The notes below the pieces were generated by a model. That model saw only the letters and a program-made list of their open reading frames with translations. It ran no database searches and was not told the DNA's origin. The translations under genes and the position numbers were made by a program. Shown in pieces: positions 43,445-51,631 of a stretch of DNA of 64,000 bases (position 1 is its first letter; each line of letters starts with the position of its first letter). Origin of the DNA: Streptomyces sp. HPF1205 (GTDB taxonomy: Bacteria; Actinomycetota; Actinomycetes; Streptomycetales; Streptomycetaceae); contig NZ_JAINVH010000037.1 of assembly GCF_020400825.1 (NCBI RefSeq), positions 19,653 to 83,652 of the forward strand, written 5' to 3'.

Positions 43445-44470
43445 TCAGCAGGTGTGCGCCCCCGACGCCCCGGGCAGTGCCGTGCCGGCGGGCAGGTCCT
43501 GCGACGTGCCGGTCGCGGCGCCGGTGTCCGCGCCCGGGCCCGTGCCGGAGCCGGCGGCCCACGAGGGGCTTCCCTGCGCGGTCGAGGCCGTCGGCGCGGT
43601 CGGTGAACCGCCCCCGGTGGCTCCCGGGCCGGACGAAGGGACGCCCGACGCGAGACGGTCGAGGGAACTGCCGACGGCCAGCCGGTCGAGGGAGCTCTCG
43701 ATGCAGGCCCGCGGCATCTTCCCCGGCGTCCCCGCCTCGGAGTACGCGGCCTTGCCCCCGCCGGGTAGGGAGCTGGTGACTTCGAGGAACGCGATGAAGG
43801 TGCCCTCGCGCTCCAGCCAGACCGTGCCGGACGGGCCGTAGTACGCGGAGCCGTCCAGGCGGCCGGGATCCCCCGCGAGGGGGGTGGAGCCGACCTCCTT
43901 GCCCCACCCGCACTTGTGGGTGAGCACCATGTCCAACTGGTCGCGCACGTCCGCGGCGTCCGGCGCCGAGGCCATGGCGTACAGGTGGTAGTGGGCCACG
44001 AGGCGCTCGGGGGTGGTGTAGACCTGGTCGGCCCGGGCCACGGCCCGGCGCCCCGCCGCGTCGACCGGGCACGGCTCGGGGAACTTGGCGGCGGCCTCGG
44101 GCCGGGGGACGGCCCTCCAGCGGTTGGCGGGGTAGAGCGGCAGGTCGGTCGGCGGGAGCAGTTCGCGCCGCAGCCGCTCGGCGAGTGTTGCGGCGGGGGG
44201 CGGGGCGGAGACGGTTCCGGCGGGGAGCGTCGCCGGGCCGTCGCCGCCGAGGCGCGGCAGGAGCTGCCACGAGCCGAGGCCGAGGGCGAGTGCCGCGGTC
44301 AGGCAGACGGCGCCGGTGCGCCGGCGGGCCCTGCGCCGCTCGCCGCGGCGGCGGACCGCGGCCGGTCCGTCCAGGGTGACCAGCGGCTCCGTGTCGTGGA
44401 CCAGTTGCCGCAGCCGCTCGTCGATCGGGTCCGGTCCGGCCGGTTTCGTCGGGCCGAACGTGTCAGCCAT
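43445..44470 (-). CDS. Membrane protein paired with SigE-type sigma factor
   Basis: The 341-residue protein has a cytoplasmic head (DERLRQLVHDTEPLVTLDGP), an Arg-rich stretch, one transmembrane helix (VCLTAALALGLGSWQLL) and a long extracytoplasmic domain with cysteines (for example PEPCPVD and THKCGWG). The last ~70 residues are Gly/Thr/Ser/Ala low complexity ending in a Cys. Its start overlaps the end of the sigma gene by eight bases, so it is probably a co-translated anti-sigma-like partner, though the head has no recognisable zinc anti-sigma motif. GAGGAGG precedes ATG at a slightly long distance. Confidence 0.85.
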   Translation of the reverse strand: MADTFGPTKPAGPDPIDERLRQLVHDTEPLVTLDGPAAVRRRGERRRARRRTGAVCLTAALALGLGSWQLLPRLGGDGPATLPAGTVSAPPPAATLAERLRRELLPPTDLPLYPANRWRAVPRPEAAAKFPEPCPVDAAGRRAVARADQVYTTPERLVAHYHLYAMASAPDAADVRDQLDMVLTHKCGWGKEVGSTPLAGDPGRLDGSAYYGPSGTVWLEREGTFIAFLEVTSSLPGGGKAAYSEAGTPGKMPRACIESSLDRLAVGSSLDRLASGVPSSGPGATGGGSPTAPTASTAQGSPSWAAGSGTGPGADTGAATGTSQDLPAGTALPGASGAHTC

Positions 44471-45266
44471 GGAAGGGAACCTCCTCGGTGGGGGGCCGCA
44501 TGGGGCGGGCAGGGTGGTGGAGGGCGGCCGCGCGCGGGCCCGCCCGGCCGGTGTCCGGGTACGTGCCGGGGTACGCGCCCGGGGGCCCGTGTGCGGATCG
44601 GCCGCACGCGCCACCCGGGCCGTACGGGGCCGCGGCTGCTTCGACAACTTCGGCGGCTTCGGCGGCTTCGGCGGAACCAGTGACACCAGCGGCACCGGCG
44701 TTTCCGCCGGCGGTCCCGGCGCCCCCGGCACTCCCGGCGCCCCCCGCGCCCGCCGCGTCCTCGGTGTCCCGCAGCCGGGCGCCGAGTGCCTTGCGGCCGC
44801 GGCTGAGCCTGGTGCGTACGGCCGCGCTGGACACTCCCGTCTCCCGGGCGATCTCCTCGACCGGCAGGTCCAGGAGGTGGTGCATGACGACGGCCGTCCG
44901 CTGGTCGTCGCGGAGGGCGCGCAGCGCGTCGACCAGGGCGACCCGGTCCGGGGCGAGGGCCGGTGCGTCCGGCGGCGGGCCGTGCCGGAAGTGGGCGCGC
45001 ATGCGGTTGCGGGCCTTGCGCCAGGTGCTGACGGCCAGCCGCAGCGCGACCGTACGCACCCAGGGAGTCGGGTCGCCCTCCTCGGTGAGCACGGCCCAGC
45101 GCTGCCAGGCCCTGGCGTACGCCTCCTGGACGGCGTCCTCGGCCTCGCCCAGGTCGCCGGTGACGGCGTACACGACGGCGACCATGCGTTTGGCCGTCGC
45201 CGCGTAGAACTCGTCGAAGTCGGCGGCGCGTGCGGCGGCGGGGCCGCCCGGCGGGTGTGCGGTCAT
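44463..45266 (-). CDS. SigE-family ECF sigma factor with long C-terminal tail
   Basis: The 267-residue protein has region 2 (FDEFYAATAKRMVAVVYAVT, then AEDAVQEAYARAWQRWAVL) and region 4 (LRDDQRTAVVMHHLLDLPVE followed by EIARETGVSSAAVRTRLSRG). About 100 residues of Gly/Ala/Pro-rich tail follow, well beyond the usual ECF length. ATG 45266 has GGAGG. It overlaps the partner membrane-protein gene by eight bases. The upstream gap 45267-45439 has two 20-bp copies of CCGCACCGCACGCCGCCCCA (45341-45380, the second imperfect). Confidence 0.9.
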   Translation of the reverse strand: MTAHPPGGPAAARAADFDEFYAATAKRMVAVVYAVTGDLGEAEDAVQEAYARAWQRWAVLTEEGDPTPWVRTVALRLAVSTWRKARNRMRAHFRHGPPPDAPALAPDRVALVDALRALRDDQRTAVVMHHLLDLPVEEIARETGVSSAAVRTRLSRGRKALGARLRDTEDAAGAGGAGSAGGAGTAGGNAGAAGVTGSAEAAEAAEVVEAAAAPYGPGGACGRSAHGPPGAYPGTYPDTGRAGPRAAALHHPARPMRPPTEEVPFHG

Positions 45267-45439
45267 GTGCTGTGTCCCTCCTGGAGGGTTCCACGCCCGG
45301 GAGGGCGCGCAGGTGACACCGCCGGACAACATTTCTCGCACCGCACCGCACGCCGCCCCACCGCACCGCACGCCGCCCGCCCGCCCGTCCGGCGCCCGCG
45401 TACGCCCGTCCGCCGCCCCCGTGCTCGCGTCCGGCGCCG

Positions 45440-47062
45440 TCAGGGACGCAAGGGCAGGCGCAGGACCCGGGCGAGCGGGAACGCGGGCAGGACGAGCGCC
45501 GTCGCGCCGAGGAGGAGACCGGTCAGGTCGCCGGTGGCGGACGTGCCCAGCCGCTGCGTCGACACGTGCGCGACGACGGCCGCCGCCGCGGCGCCCGGGG
45601 CGAACGCCGCGACCAGCCGCAGGTGGTGGCCGAGGACCCGGGGCCGCCAGGCCAGCCTGCGGCGCAGCAGCGCGGTCGTGCAGGCCAGCCCCACCGTGCA
45701 CGCCACCGCGTACCCCGCGGCCATCCCCGTGACCGCCCACCGCGCCGGGAGCGTCGCGTAGGCGATCGCGGCGAGCGAGGCGTTGACGCCGGCGATGACC
45801 ACGTTGAGGAAGAACGGCGTGCGGGTGTCGGACATGGCGTAGAAGCCGCGGGCCAGCAGGTACTGGGCGGCGAACGCGGGCAGGCCGAGGGCGAAGGCGG
45901 CCAGCATGAGCGCGATGGCGTCGGCGTCGGCGTTCCCGGTCGCGCCGTGCTGGAAGACCACCCCGGTGATCTGGGGGCCGAGCGAGAGGAAGGCCAGGAC
46001 GGCCGGCACCACCGCCGAACCCGACACCCGCAGCCCCCGCGAGAGGTCGTCCCCTACGCCCGCGTGATCGCCGGCGGCGGCGGCCCGGCTCATCCGCGGC
46101 AGCATGGCGGTGACCACCGAGACCGTGACGATGCCCTGCGGCACCACCCACAGGCTGTACGCGTTGCTGTAGGCGGCGTAGCCCACGCCCGCGTGGTGGC
46201 CGGTGGCCGGCGCCCGCTGGCCGGCGGACGTGGCGAGCCGGGTGACCAGCCAGTAGGCGAGCTGGTTGACCAGGACCAGGGCGAGGGTCCACGCCCCCGC
46301 ACGCAGCGGCGCGGTGAGCCCCCGGCCCCGCCAGTCGAACCGGGGCCGCCATCTGAAGCCCGCGGCGCGCAGGGCCGGCAGCAGGCCCAGGACCTGCACC
46401 GCGATCCCGGCGGTGCTGCCCCAGCCGAGCAGCAGCGCTTCGTGGTGCGAGATCCCGCCGCGCGCGCCGGCCAGATATCCGCCGAAGACCGCGATGACGA
46501 CGAGGTTGTTGAGCACCGGTGCCCACATCGCGGCGCCGAACCGCTCCCGGGCGCCGAGCACCTGGCCGAGGAGCGTGAACAGGCCGTAGAAGAGGATCTG
46601 CGGCAGGCAGTAGCGGGCGAGCGCGACGGTCAGCGCGCGCTGCTCGCCGCCGAAGTCGGGGGCGTAGGCGCTCACCAGCAGGGGCGCGGCCAGGACCGCG
46701 AGGACGGTGACGCCGAGCAGTGCGACCGCGCACAAGGTGAGCAGCCGGTCGGTGTAGGCCCTGCCGCCGTCGGCGTGCTCCTTGGCGGCCCGGACGAGTT
46801 CGGGCACGAACACCGACTGCAGGGCGCCACCGATCATCAGCGTGTAGATGATGTTGGGCACGGTGTTGGCCACGGCGAAGGCGTCACCCCCGGCGGCGGT
46901 GCCCACCGCCGCGGTGACCACCGACAGCCGGGCGAACCCCGTGGCCCTCGACACCAGCGAACCGGCCACCATCAGGCCGCCGCTGCGCCGCAGCGAGGGC
47001 GGCCGGGCGTGCGCCCGCCGTCCCCGGGTCCCCGATCCCCGGGATCTCAGTGCCGTACCCAC
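45440..47062 (-). CDS. murJ: MurJ/MviN-like lipid II flippase
   Basis: The 540-residue protein has about 14 membrane helices of the MOP exporter superfamily. MurJ features include GSLVSRATGFARLSVVTAAV and AFAVANTVPNIIYTLMIGGA at the start, a GLFTLLGQVLGARERFGAAM segment and QYLLARGFYAMSDTRTPFFL in the second half. It would flip lipid II across the membrane. GTG 47062 with GGGAGGG is the preferred start. It lacks the long C-terminal pseudokinase-like part of the main actinobacterial MurJ, so it is probably an accessory copy. It is divergent from a FemX/VanK-like gene at the edge of the van island. Confidence 0.92.
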   Translation of the reverse strand: MGTALRSRGSGTRGRRAHARPPSLRRSGGLMVAGSLVSRATGFARLSVVTAAVGTAAGGDAFAVANTVPNIIYTLMIGGALQSVFVPELVRAAKEHADGGRAYTDRLLTLCAVALLGVTVLAVLAAPLLVSAYAPDFGGEQRALTVALARYCLPQILFYGLFTLLGQVLGARERFGAAMWAPVLNNLVVIAVFGGYLAGARGGISHHEALLLGWGSTAGIAVQVLGLLPALRAAGFRWRPRFDWRGRGLTAPLRAGAWTLALVLVNQLAYWLVTRLATSAGQRAPATGHHAGVGYAAYSNAYSLWVVPQGIVTVSVVTAMLPRMSRAAAAGDHAGVGDDLSRGLRVSGSAVVPAVLAFLSLGPQITGVVFQHGATGNADADAIALMLAAFALGLPAFAAQYLLARGFYAMSDTRTPFFLNVVIAGVNASLAAIAYATLPARWAVTGMAAGYAVACTVGLACTTALLRRRLAWRPRVLGHHLRLVAAFAPGAAAAAVVAHVSTQRLGTSATGDLTGLLLGATALVLPAFPLARVLRLPLRP

Positions 47063-47291
47063 CCCGACGCCCTCCCCTGCCGCCCGTGCCCGGCCGGGGC
47101 GTCCCGGCGTGCGCCGCGAGGGCACCCGCCCGTTCCGCGCCGGTGCGCGGACGCGCAAGTCTGCCGTGCCGTGCGGGCCGGGGGAAAGCCGCGGGGCCTG
47201 TCGCGAACCTCTCTGTCACCTCGCGGGCGGCACAGGCGTGACACAGGTGAGCGGACCGCCCCGGGCCGCCCGGCAGCGCGGAGGCGACGCC

Positions 47292-48494
47292 TTGACGATG
47301 ACCACCCACCGGCCTTCCGGCCGGCGCGGCCCAGGACCGGCGGCGCCGCCGGCCGACTCCTCGACGCACCTGCTGCGGATCCCGGCCGAGGCGCACGCGG
47401 CCTTCCAGCGCACCGCCCGCGTCTGCCCGGTGAGCTTCCTGCAGGCCCCGGCCTGGGGGCGGGTGAAGCGGAGCTGGGAGGCGGAGCACCTGGGCTGGTT
47501 CGACGCCGGCCGGCGCCTGGTGGGGACCGCCCTGGTGCTGTACCGCCACCTGCCCGGCGTACGGCGCTCGTTCGCGTACCTGCCGGAGGGCCCCTGCCTG
47601 GACTGGGCGGACCCGCGGCTGGCGGACCGGCTGGAGCCGCTGCTCGACCACCTGCGCGGTACGGGCGCGTTCGCGGTGCGGATGGGGCCGCCGCTGGCGT
47701 ACCGGCGCTGGTCGGCGCGCACGCTGAAGGACGCGGCGGGGCCGGGGCGGCGGATCGGCGACGTCCTGCCGGACCTGGTGGAGCCGCTCGGCGCGGCCGT
47801 CTGCGACCGGCTGCGGGAGGCCGGCTGGCGCCGCTGCGGGGAGGACGGCCAGGGCGGCGACGCGCAGCCGCGGCTGGTGTTCGAGGTCCCGCTGGCCGGG
47901 CGCGGCCTGGACGACCTGTGGACCGGGCTCAATCAGGAGTGGCGGCGCAACGTGAAGAAGGCCGCCCGGTGCGGGGTGCGGACCGGCGTGGAGGGCCCGG
48001 CGGCGCTGCCGGCGTTCCACGAGCTGCTGCGGATCACCGAGCGCCGCGACGGCTTCGACCTCGGCCGCGGCCTGGAGTACTACCAGCGGCAGTACGCGGC
48101 CCTGAACGGCGAACGCCCCGGCGCCATGCGGCTGTACACCGCGCGGTACGAGGGCGAACTGCTGGCCGCGCACACCATGATCACGGCGCCGGACGGGCAG
48201 CGGGTCTGGTACCAGACCGGCGCGTCCGCCGACCACCGCCGCGAGGTGCGCCCCAGCAACGCCGTGCAGTGGCGGATGCTGTGCGACGCCCAGACGGCGG
48301 GCGCGGCCGTCTACGACATGCGCGGGATCCCCGACGACCTGGACCCGTCGTCCCGGGCCCACGGCCTGCTGCGGTGGAAGCTGGGTACGGGCGGTGAGGC
48401 GGCGGAGACCGTCGGCGAGTGGGAGCTGCCGCTGCAGGGCACGGTCAACAAGGCGCTGCACCGGGCCATGCACGCCTACCTCACGCGCCGCTGA
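47292..48494 (+). CDS. FemX/VanK-like peptidyltransferase, first copy
   Basis: This 400-residue protein belongs to the FemABX GNAT-fold family, which adds amino acids from aminoacyl-tRNA to the peptidoglycan precursor. Typical segments are VSFLQAPAWGRVKRSWEAEH, RRSFAYLPEGPCLDWADPRL, LNQEWRRNVKKAARCGVR, VWYQTGASADHRREVRPSNA and AVYDMRGIPDDLD. TTG 47292 is chosen because GGAGG lies eight bases upstream; ATG 47298 is the alternative. It resembles the VanK gene 2 kb away along its whole length. No VanR-type repeat is seen in front of it, so it may be constitutive. Confidence 0.9.
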   Translation: MTMTTHRPSGRRGPGPAAPPADSSTHLLRIPAEAHAAFQRTARVCPVSFLQAPAWGRVKRSWEAEHLGWFDAGRRLVGTALVLYRHLPGVRRSFAYLPEGPCLDWADPRLADRLEPLLDHLRGTGAFAVRMGPPLAYRRWSARTLKDAAGPGRRIGDVLPDLVEPLGAAVCDRLREAGWRRCGEDGQGGDAQPRLVFEVPLAGRGLDDLWTGLNQEWRRNVKKAARCGVRTGVEGPAALPAFHELLRITERRDGFDLGRGLEYYQRQYAALNGERPGAMRLYTARYEGELLAAHTMITAPDGQRVWYQTGASADHRREVRPSNAVQWRMLCDAQTAGAAVYDMRGIPDDLDPSSRAHGLLRWKLGTGGEAAETVGEWELPLQGTVNKALHRAMHAYLTRR

Positions 48495-48535
48495 GCCGCC
48501 GCGGGCCGCCGGCACGGCCGGGGGCACGGCTGCGG

Positions 48536-49609
48536 CTACCGCTGCGGCTGTGCGGGCAGTTCCACCGTGACGCGGAGGCCGCCGGCGGGGCGCGCGGTGA
48601 GGGTGAGCGTTCCGCCGTGTGCCTGGGTGATGGTCCTGACGATCGCCAGGCCCAGGCCGACCCCCGCGTGGTCGGCGTGGATGCGCTCGCTCCCGCGCCG
48701 GAACGGTTCGGTGAGTGTCGAAACCCGCTCGGGCGGCAGCCTCTCACCGGTGTTCTCCACGGTGAGCACCGCGCTCCTGGGGCGGACGGTGGTCCGCACC
48801 CACACCGTGCCCCGCTCCGGCAGGTTGTGCACGATGGCGTTGTGCACGAGGTTCGCCGTCATCTGCAGCAGGAGCGGCTGCGACCCGTGCGCCGGGGCGA
48901 TGTCGCCCGAGGTGTCGAGGGTGACGCCGCGTTTCTCGGCGAGCGGGAGCAGCGTCTCGGTGGCCTCGTCGGCGAGCAGGGACAGGTCGACGGGTTCCCG
49001 GGTGAAGGCCCCCTGCTCGGCGCGGCTGAGCACGAGGAGGGCCTCGGTGAGGTCGATCGCCCGGGTGTTGACCGCGCGCAGGCGGTCGACGAGTTCGCCG
49101 TTGTCGCGGTCCGGGTCGCCCCTGGCCACGTCGAGGAGGGCCTGCGAGATCGCGAGCGGGGTGCGCAGCTCGTGCGAGGCGTTGGCCGCGAACCTGCGCT
49201 GCTCGGCGTCGTGCGCCTCCAGCCGCGCGAGCATCGTGTCGAAGGCGTCGGCGAGTTCACGGAACTCGTCGCTGCGGCCCGGCAGCCGGATCCGGTGGGA
49301 GAGCGATCCGGTCGCGGCCGTGCGTGTGGCGTCCGTGATGCGGGTGAGGGGGGCGAGCATGCGGCCGGCCAGGAACCATCCGCCCACGAGGCCGAACACC
49401 AGGAGGAACGCCAGCGCCCGGACCGTGTCGGGGCCGAAGTCGCGCACGATGTCGGTACGGCTGCGCACGATCACGACCACGCCGATATGGGCGTTGTGCA
49501 GGAGCGCCTCCCACGTGGCGGCGAGCAGCACGACACCGGCGAGCATGAGGAAGCCGGCGTAGCTGAGGGTGAGCTTGAGCCGAACGCTCAGGCCGGGCGC
49601 CCTATCCAC
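48536..49609 (-). CDS. vanS: VanS-like sensor histidine kinase
   Basis: The 357-residue kinase has two transmembrane helices (about residues 14-34 and 65-82) around a short extracytoplasmic loop, a HAMP-like linker (LAPLTRITDATRTAATG), an H-box NASHELRTPL with His146, and an ATPase domain with TANLVHNAIVHNL (N box) and HAGVGLGLAIVRTI (G box). The short sensor loop is typical of actinomycete VanS proteins, which respond to vancomycin-type antibiotics. The GTG start overlaps the vanR stop by eight bases. It would phosphorylate VanR to switch on the resistance genes. Confidence 0.93.
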   Translation of the reverse strand: MDRAPGLSVRLKLTLSYAGFLMLAGVVLLAATWEALLHNAHIGVVVIVRSRTDIVRDFGPDTVRALAFLLVFGLVGGWFLAGRMLAPLTRITDATRTAATGSLSHRIRLPGRSDEFRELADAFDTMLARLEAHDAEQRRFAANASHELRTPLAISQALLDVARGDPDRDNGELVDRLRAVNTRAIDLTEALLVLSRAEQGAFTREPVDLSLLADEATETLLPLAEKRGVTLDTSGDIAPAHGSQPLLLQMTANLVHNAIVHNLPERGTVWVRTTVRPRSAVLTVENTGERLPPERVSTLTEPFRRGSERIHADHAGVGLGLAIVRTITQAHGGTLTLTARPAGGLRVTVELPAQPQR

Positions 49610-50297
49610 GGTCGTGTCCCTCGCTTCCGTCGTGCGGGCCCGCGGCTATGCGGTAGCCGACGCCCGGCACGGTGGCGATGACCCACGGTTCGCCGAGCCG
49701 CTTGCGCAGTGCGGAGACCGTGATGCGCACGGCGTTGGTGAACGGGTCGGCGTTCGCGTCCCACGCGCGTTCCAGGAGTTCCTCGGCGCCGACCACACCG
49801 CCCTCGGCGCCGACGAGGACTTCCAGCACGGCGAACTGCTTCCTGGTGAGCGCCACGTAGCGGCCGCCGCGGTAGACCTCACGCCGGAACGGGTCCAGCC
49901 GCAGGCCCGCGATCTCCCGCACGGGAGGCCGGTTGTGGGCGCGCCTGCGGTCCAGTGCCCTGAGCCGCAGCGTGAGTTCCTGGAGCTCGAAGGGCTTCGT
50001 GAGGTAGTCGTCGGCGCCCAGCTCGAAGCCGGTGACCTTGTCGTCGAGGCGGTCGGCCGCGGTGAGCATGAGGATCGGCGTCCCGCTGCCCGAGGCGACG
50101 ATGTGCCGGGCGATCTCGTCCCCTGAGGGCCCGGGGACGTCGCGGTCGAGGACGGCGATGTCGTAGGCGTTGACGGCCAGCATCTCCAGCGCGGTGTCGC
50201 CGTCACCGGCGATGTCGGCCGCGATGGCCTCAAGACGCAGGCCGTCGCGGATGGCCTCCGCCATGTACGGCTCGTCCTCGACTATCAGCACACGCAT
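49602..50297 (-). CDS. vanR: VanR-like OmpR-family response regulator
   Basis: The 231-residue protein has a receiver domain with MRVLIVEDEP, the phosphorylated Asp51 in VLDRDVPGPSGDE, and a conserved Lys in DDYLTKPFEL. An OmpR-type winged helix follows: FRREVYRGGRYVALTRKQFA and TNAVRITVSALRKRLG. It is transcribed together with vanS. A direct-repeat site of the type found at the van promoters lies 25 bp upstream of its start, suggesting autoregulation. It is divergent from vanK. Confidence 0.95.
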   Translation of the reverse strand: MRVLIVEDEPYMAEAIRDGLRLEAIAADIAGDGDTALEMLAVNAYDIAVLDRDVPGPSGDEIARHIVASGSGTPILMLTAADRLDDKVTGFELGADDYLTKPFELQELTLRLRALDRRRAHNRPPVREIAGLRLDPFRREVYRGGRYVALTRKQFAVLEVLVGAEGGVVGAEELLERAWDANADPFTNAVRITVSALRKRLGEPWVIATVPGVGYRIAAGPHDGSEGHDRG

Positions 50298-50321
50298 GCC
50301 GTCGATGGTAGGAGTGGGCAC

Positions 50322-50338
50322 ATATCGTCGGCGTATCG
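50322..50338 (+). promoter_or_regulatory. Candidate VanR box upstream of vanR
   Basis: ATATCG-TCGGC-GTATCG gives two hexamers 11 bp apart, the same spacing as in front of vanH, vanK and murF. No CATACG element follows in the plus direction, so this copy may serve vanR autoregulation rather than a rightward promoter. Confidence 0.6.
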
Positions 50339-50441
50339 TCCGTCCGCGCCTCGGTGCACGGCGGGCCCGGCGGGCGGCGTGCGGTCCCCCGTACCGCCGC
50401 GCCCGTACCGCCGCCCGTATCGCCCCCCGTAACCCGCGCCC

Positions 50442-50471
50442 GTATCGCCGGTGTATCGAAAACCGCATACG
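50442..50471 (+). promoter_or_regulatory. VanR box and promoter of vanK
   Basis: GTATCG at 50442 and 50453 (11-bp period, CCGGT between) is followed after eight bases by CATACG, a likely -10 region, about 34 bp before the vanK GTG. Upstream is a run of degenerate GTAYCG copies at 50391, 50404, 50417 and 50429, with 12-13 bp spacing. Confidence 0.75.
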
Positions 50472-50504
50472 CCCCGGCAACACCGGCTCGCCTTGGCTGG
50501 GGGC

Positions 50505-51629
50505 GTGACCTACGAGAACGTGACCGTCGGGCCGATCAGCGCCGCCGACCACCTGGCCTTCGTGCGGGCGCAGCGGTCGGTCGGCTTCCTGCAGACCCCG
50601 GCGTGGGGCCGCGTCAAGACCGAGTGGCGCGGGGAGTCCCTGGGCTGGTTCGAGGGCCGGCGCCTGGTCGGCGCCGCGCTCGTCCTGCACCGCCCGGTAC
50701 CGCGGCTCGGCCGCTTCACGCTGGCCTACCTGCCCGAGGGGCCGGTGATCGACTGGACCGGGGAGATCGGCGCGCTGCTCGACCCGCTCGCGGCCTACCT
50801 CAAGGCGCGCGGCGCGTTCGCGATCCGGCTCTGCCCGCCGGTGCGCACGGACACCTGGAGCGCCGCCCAGGTCAAGCAGGGCCTGGCCGACCCCGGCGTC
50901 AGGCGGCTCACCGACCTGCCCGAGCGGCGGACCGACCCGGCCGGCGCCCGCGTGACCGCCCTGCTCAAGGACGCCGGCTGGCTGCCGCGCAGCCCCGAGG
51001 ACGGCTTCGGGCCCGGGCAGCCGCACTTCAAGTACGAGGTACCCCTCGCCGGCAGGACCGAGGACGACCTGCTCGCGGGAATGAACCAGCAGTGGCGCCG
51101 CAACATCAAGAAGGCGGCCGGGGAGGGCGTCGAGGTCACGGTCGGTGACGACATCGAGGCGTTCCACGACCTCTACGTCCACACCGCCGGGCGCGACCGC
51201 TTCACCCCCCGGCCGCTGCGCTACTTCACGACCATGTTCGAGGCGATGCGCGCCGAGGATCCCGAGCGGATCAGGCTCTACCTGGCCCGCCACCGCGGCG
51301 ACCTGGTCGCCGCCGCAGTCCTGGTCCGCGTCGGCGCCCACGCGTGGTACGTGTACGGCGCCTCCTCCACCGACAAGCGCGAGGTCCGCGGCTCCAACGC
51401 CTGCCAGTGGGCGATGATCCGCGACTCGCTGGCGGCCGGCTGCGACGTCTACGACCTGCGCGGCATCACGCCCACCCTCGACGCCGGCGACCCGCACGTC
51501 GGGCTGATCCGGTTCAAGGTCGGCACCGGCGGCCAGGCGGTCAGATACGTCGGCGAGTGGGACCTGCCGCTGCGTCCGGTGGTCTACCGGGCCTTCGACA
51601 TGTACATGAGGCGGCGGCGCGGGCGGTGA
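50505..51629 (+). CDS. vanK: FemX/VanK-like peptidyltransferase, van-regulated copy
   Basis: The 374-residue protein is in the FemABX family: SVGFLQTPAWGRVKTEWRGE, LAYLPEGPVIDWTGEIG, MNQQWRRNIKKAAGEGVEV, AWYVYGASSTDKREVRGSNA and DVYDLRGITPTLDAG. In Streptomyces coelicolor, VanK adds glycine to precursors ending in D-Ala-D-Lac, which the normal FemX cannot use, and is needed for vancomycin resistance. The GTG start at 50505 lies just behind the VanR-type promoter, and the SD-like GGGGGC is weak. It is convergent with murF across two bases. Confidence 0.92.
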   Translation: MTYENVTVGPISAADHLAFVRAQRSVGFLQTPAWGRVKTEWRGESLGWFEGRRLVGAALVLHRPVPRLGRFTLAYLPEGPVIDWTGEIGALLDPLAAYLKARGAFAIRLCPPVRTDTWSAAQVKQGLADPGVRRLTDLPERRTDPAGARVTALLKDAGWLPRSPEDGFGPGQPHFKYEVPLAGRTEDDLLAGMNQQWRRNIKKAAGEGVEVTVGDDIEAFHDLYVHTAGRDRFTPRPLRYFTTMFEAMRAEDPERIRLYLARHRGDLVAAAVLVRVGAHAWYVYGASSTDKREVRGSNACQWAMIRDSLAAGCDVYDLRGITPTLDAGDPHVGLIRFKVGTGGQAVRYVGEWDLPLRPVVYRAFDMYMRRRRGR

Positions 51630-51631
51630 GC

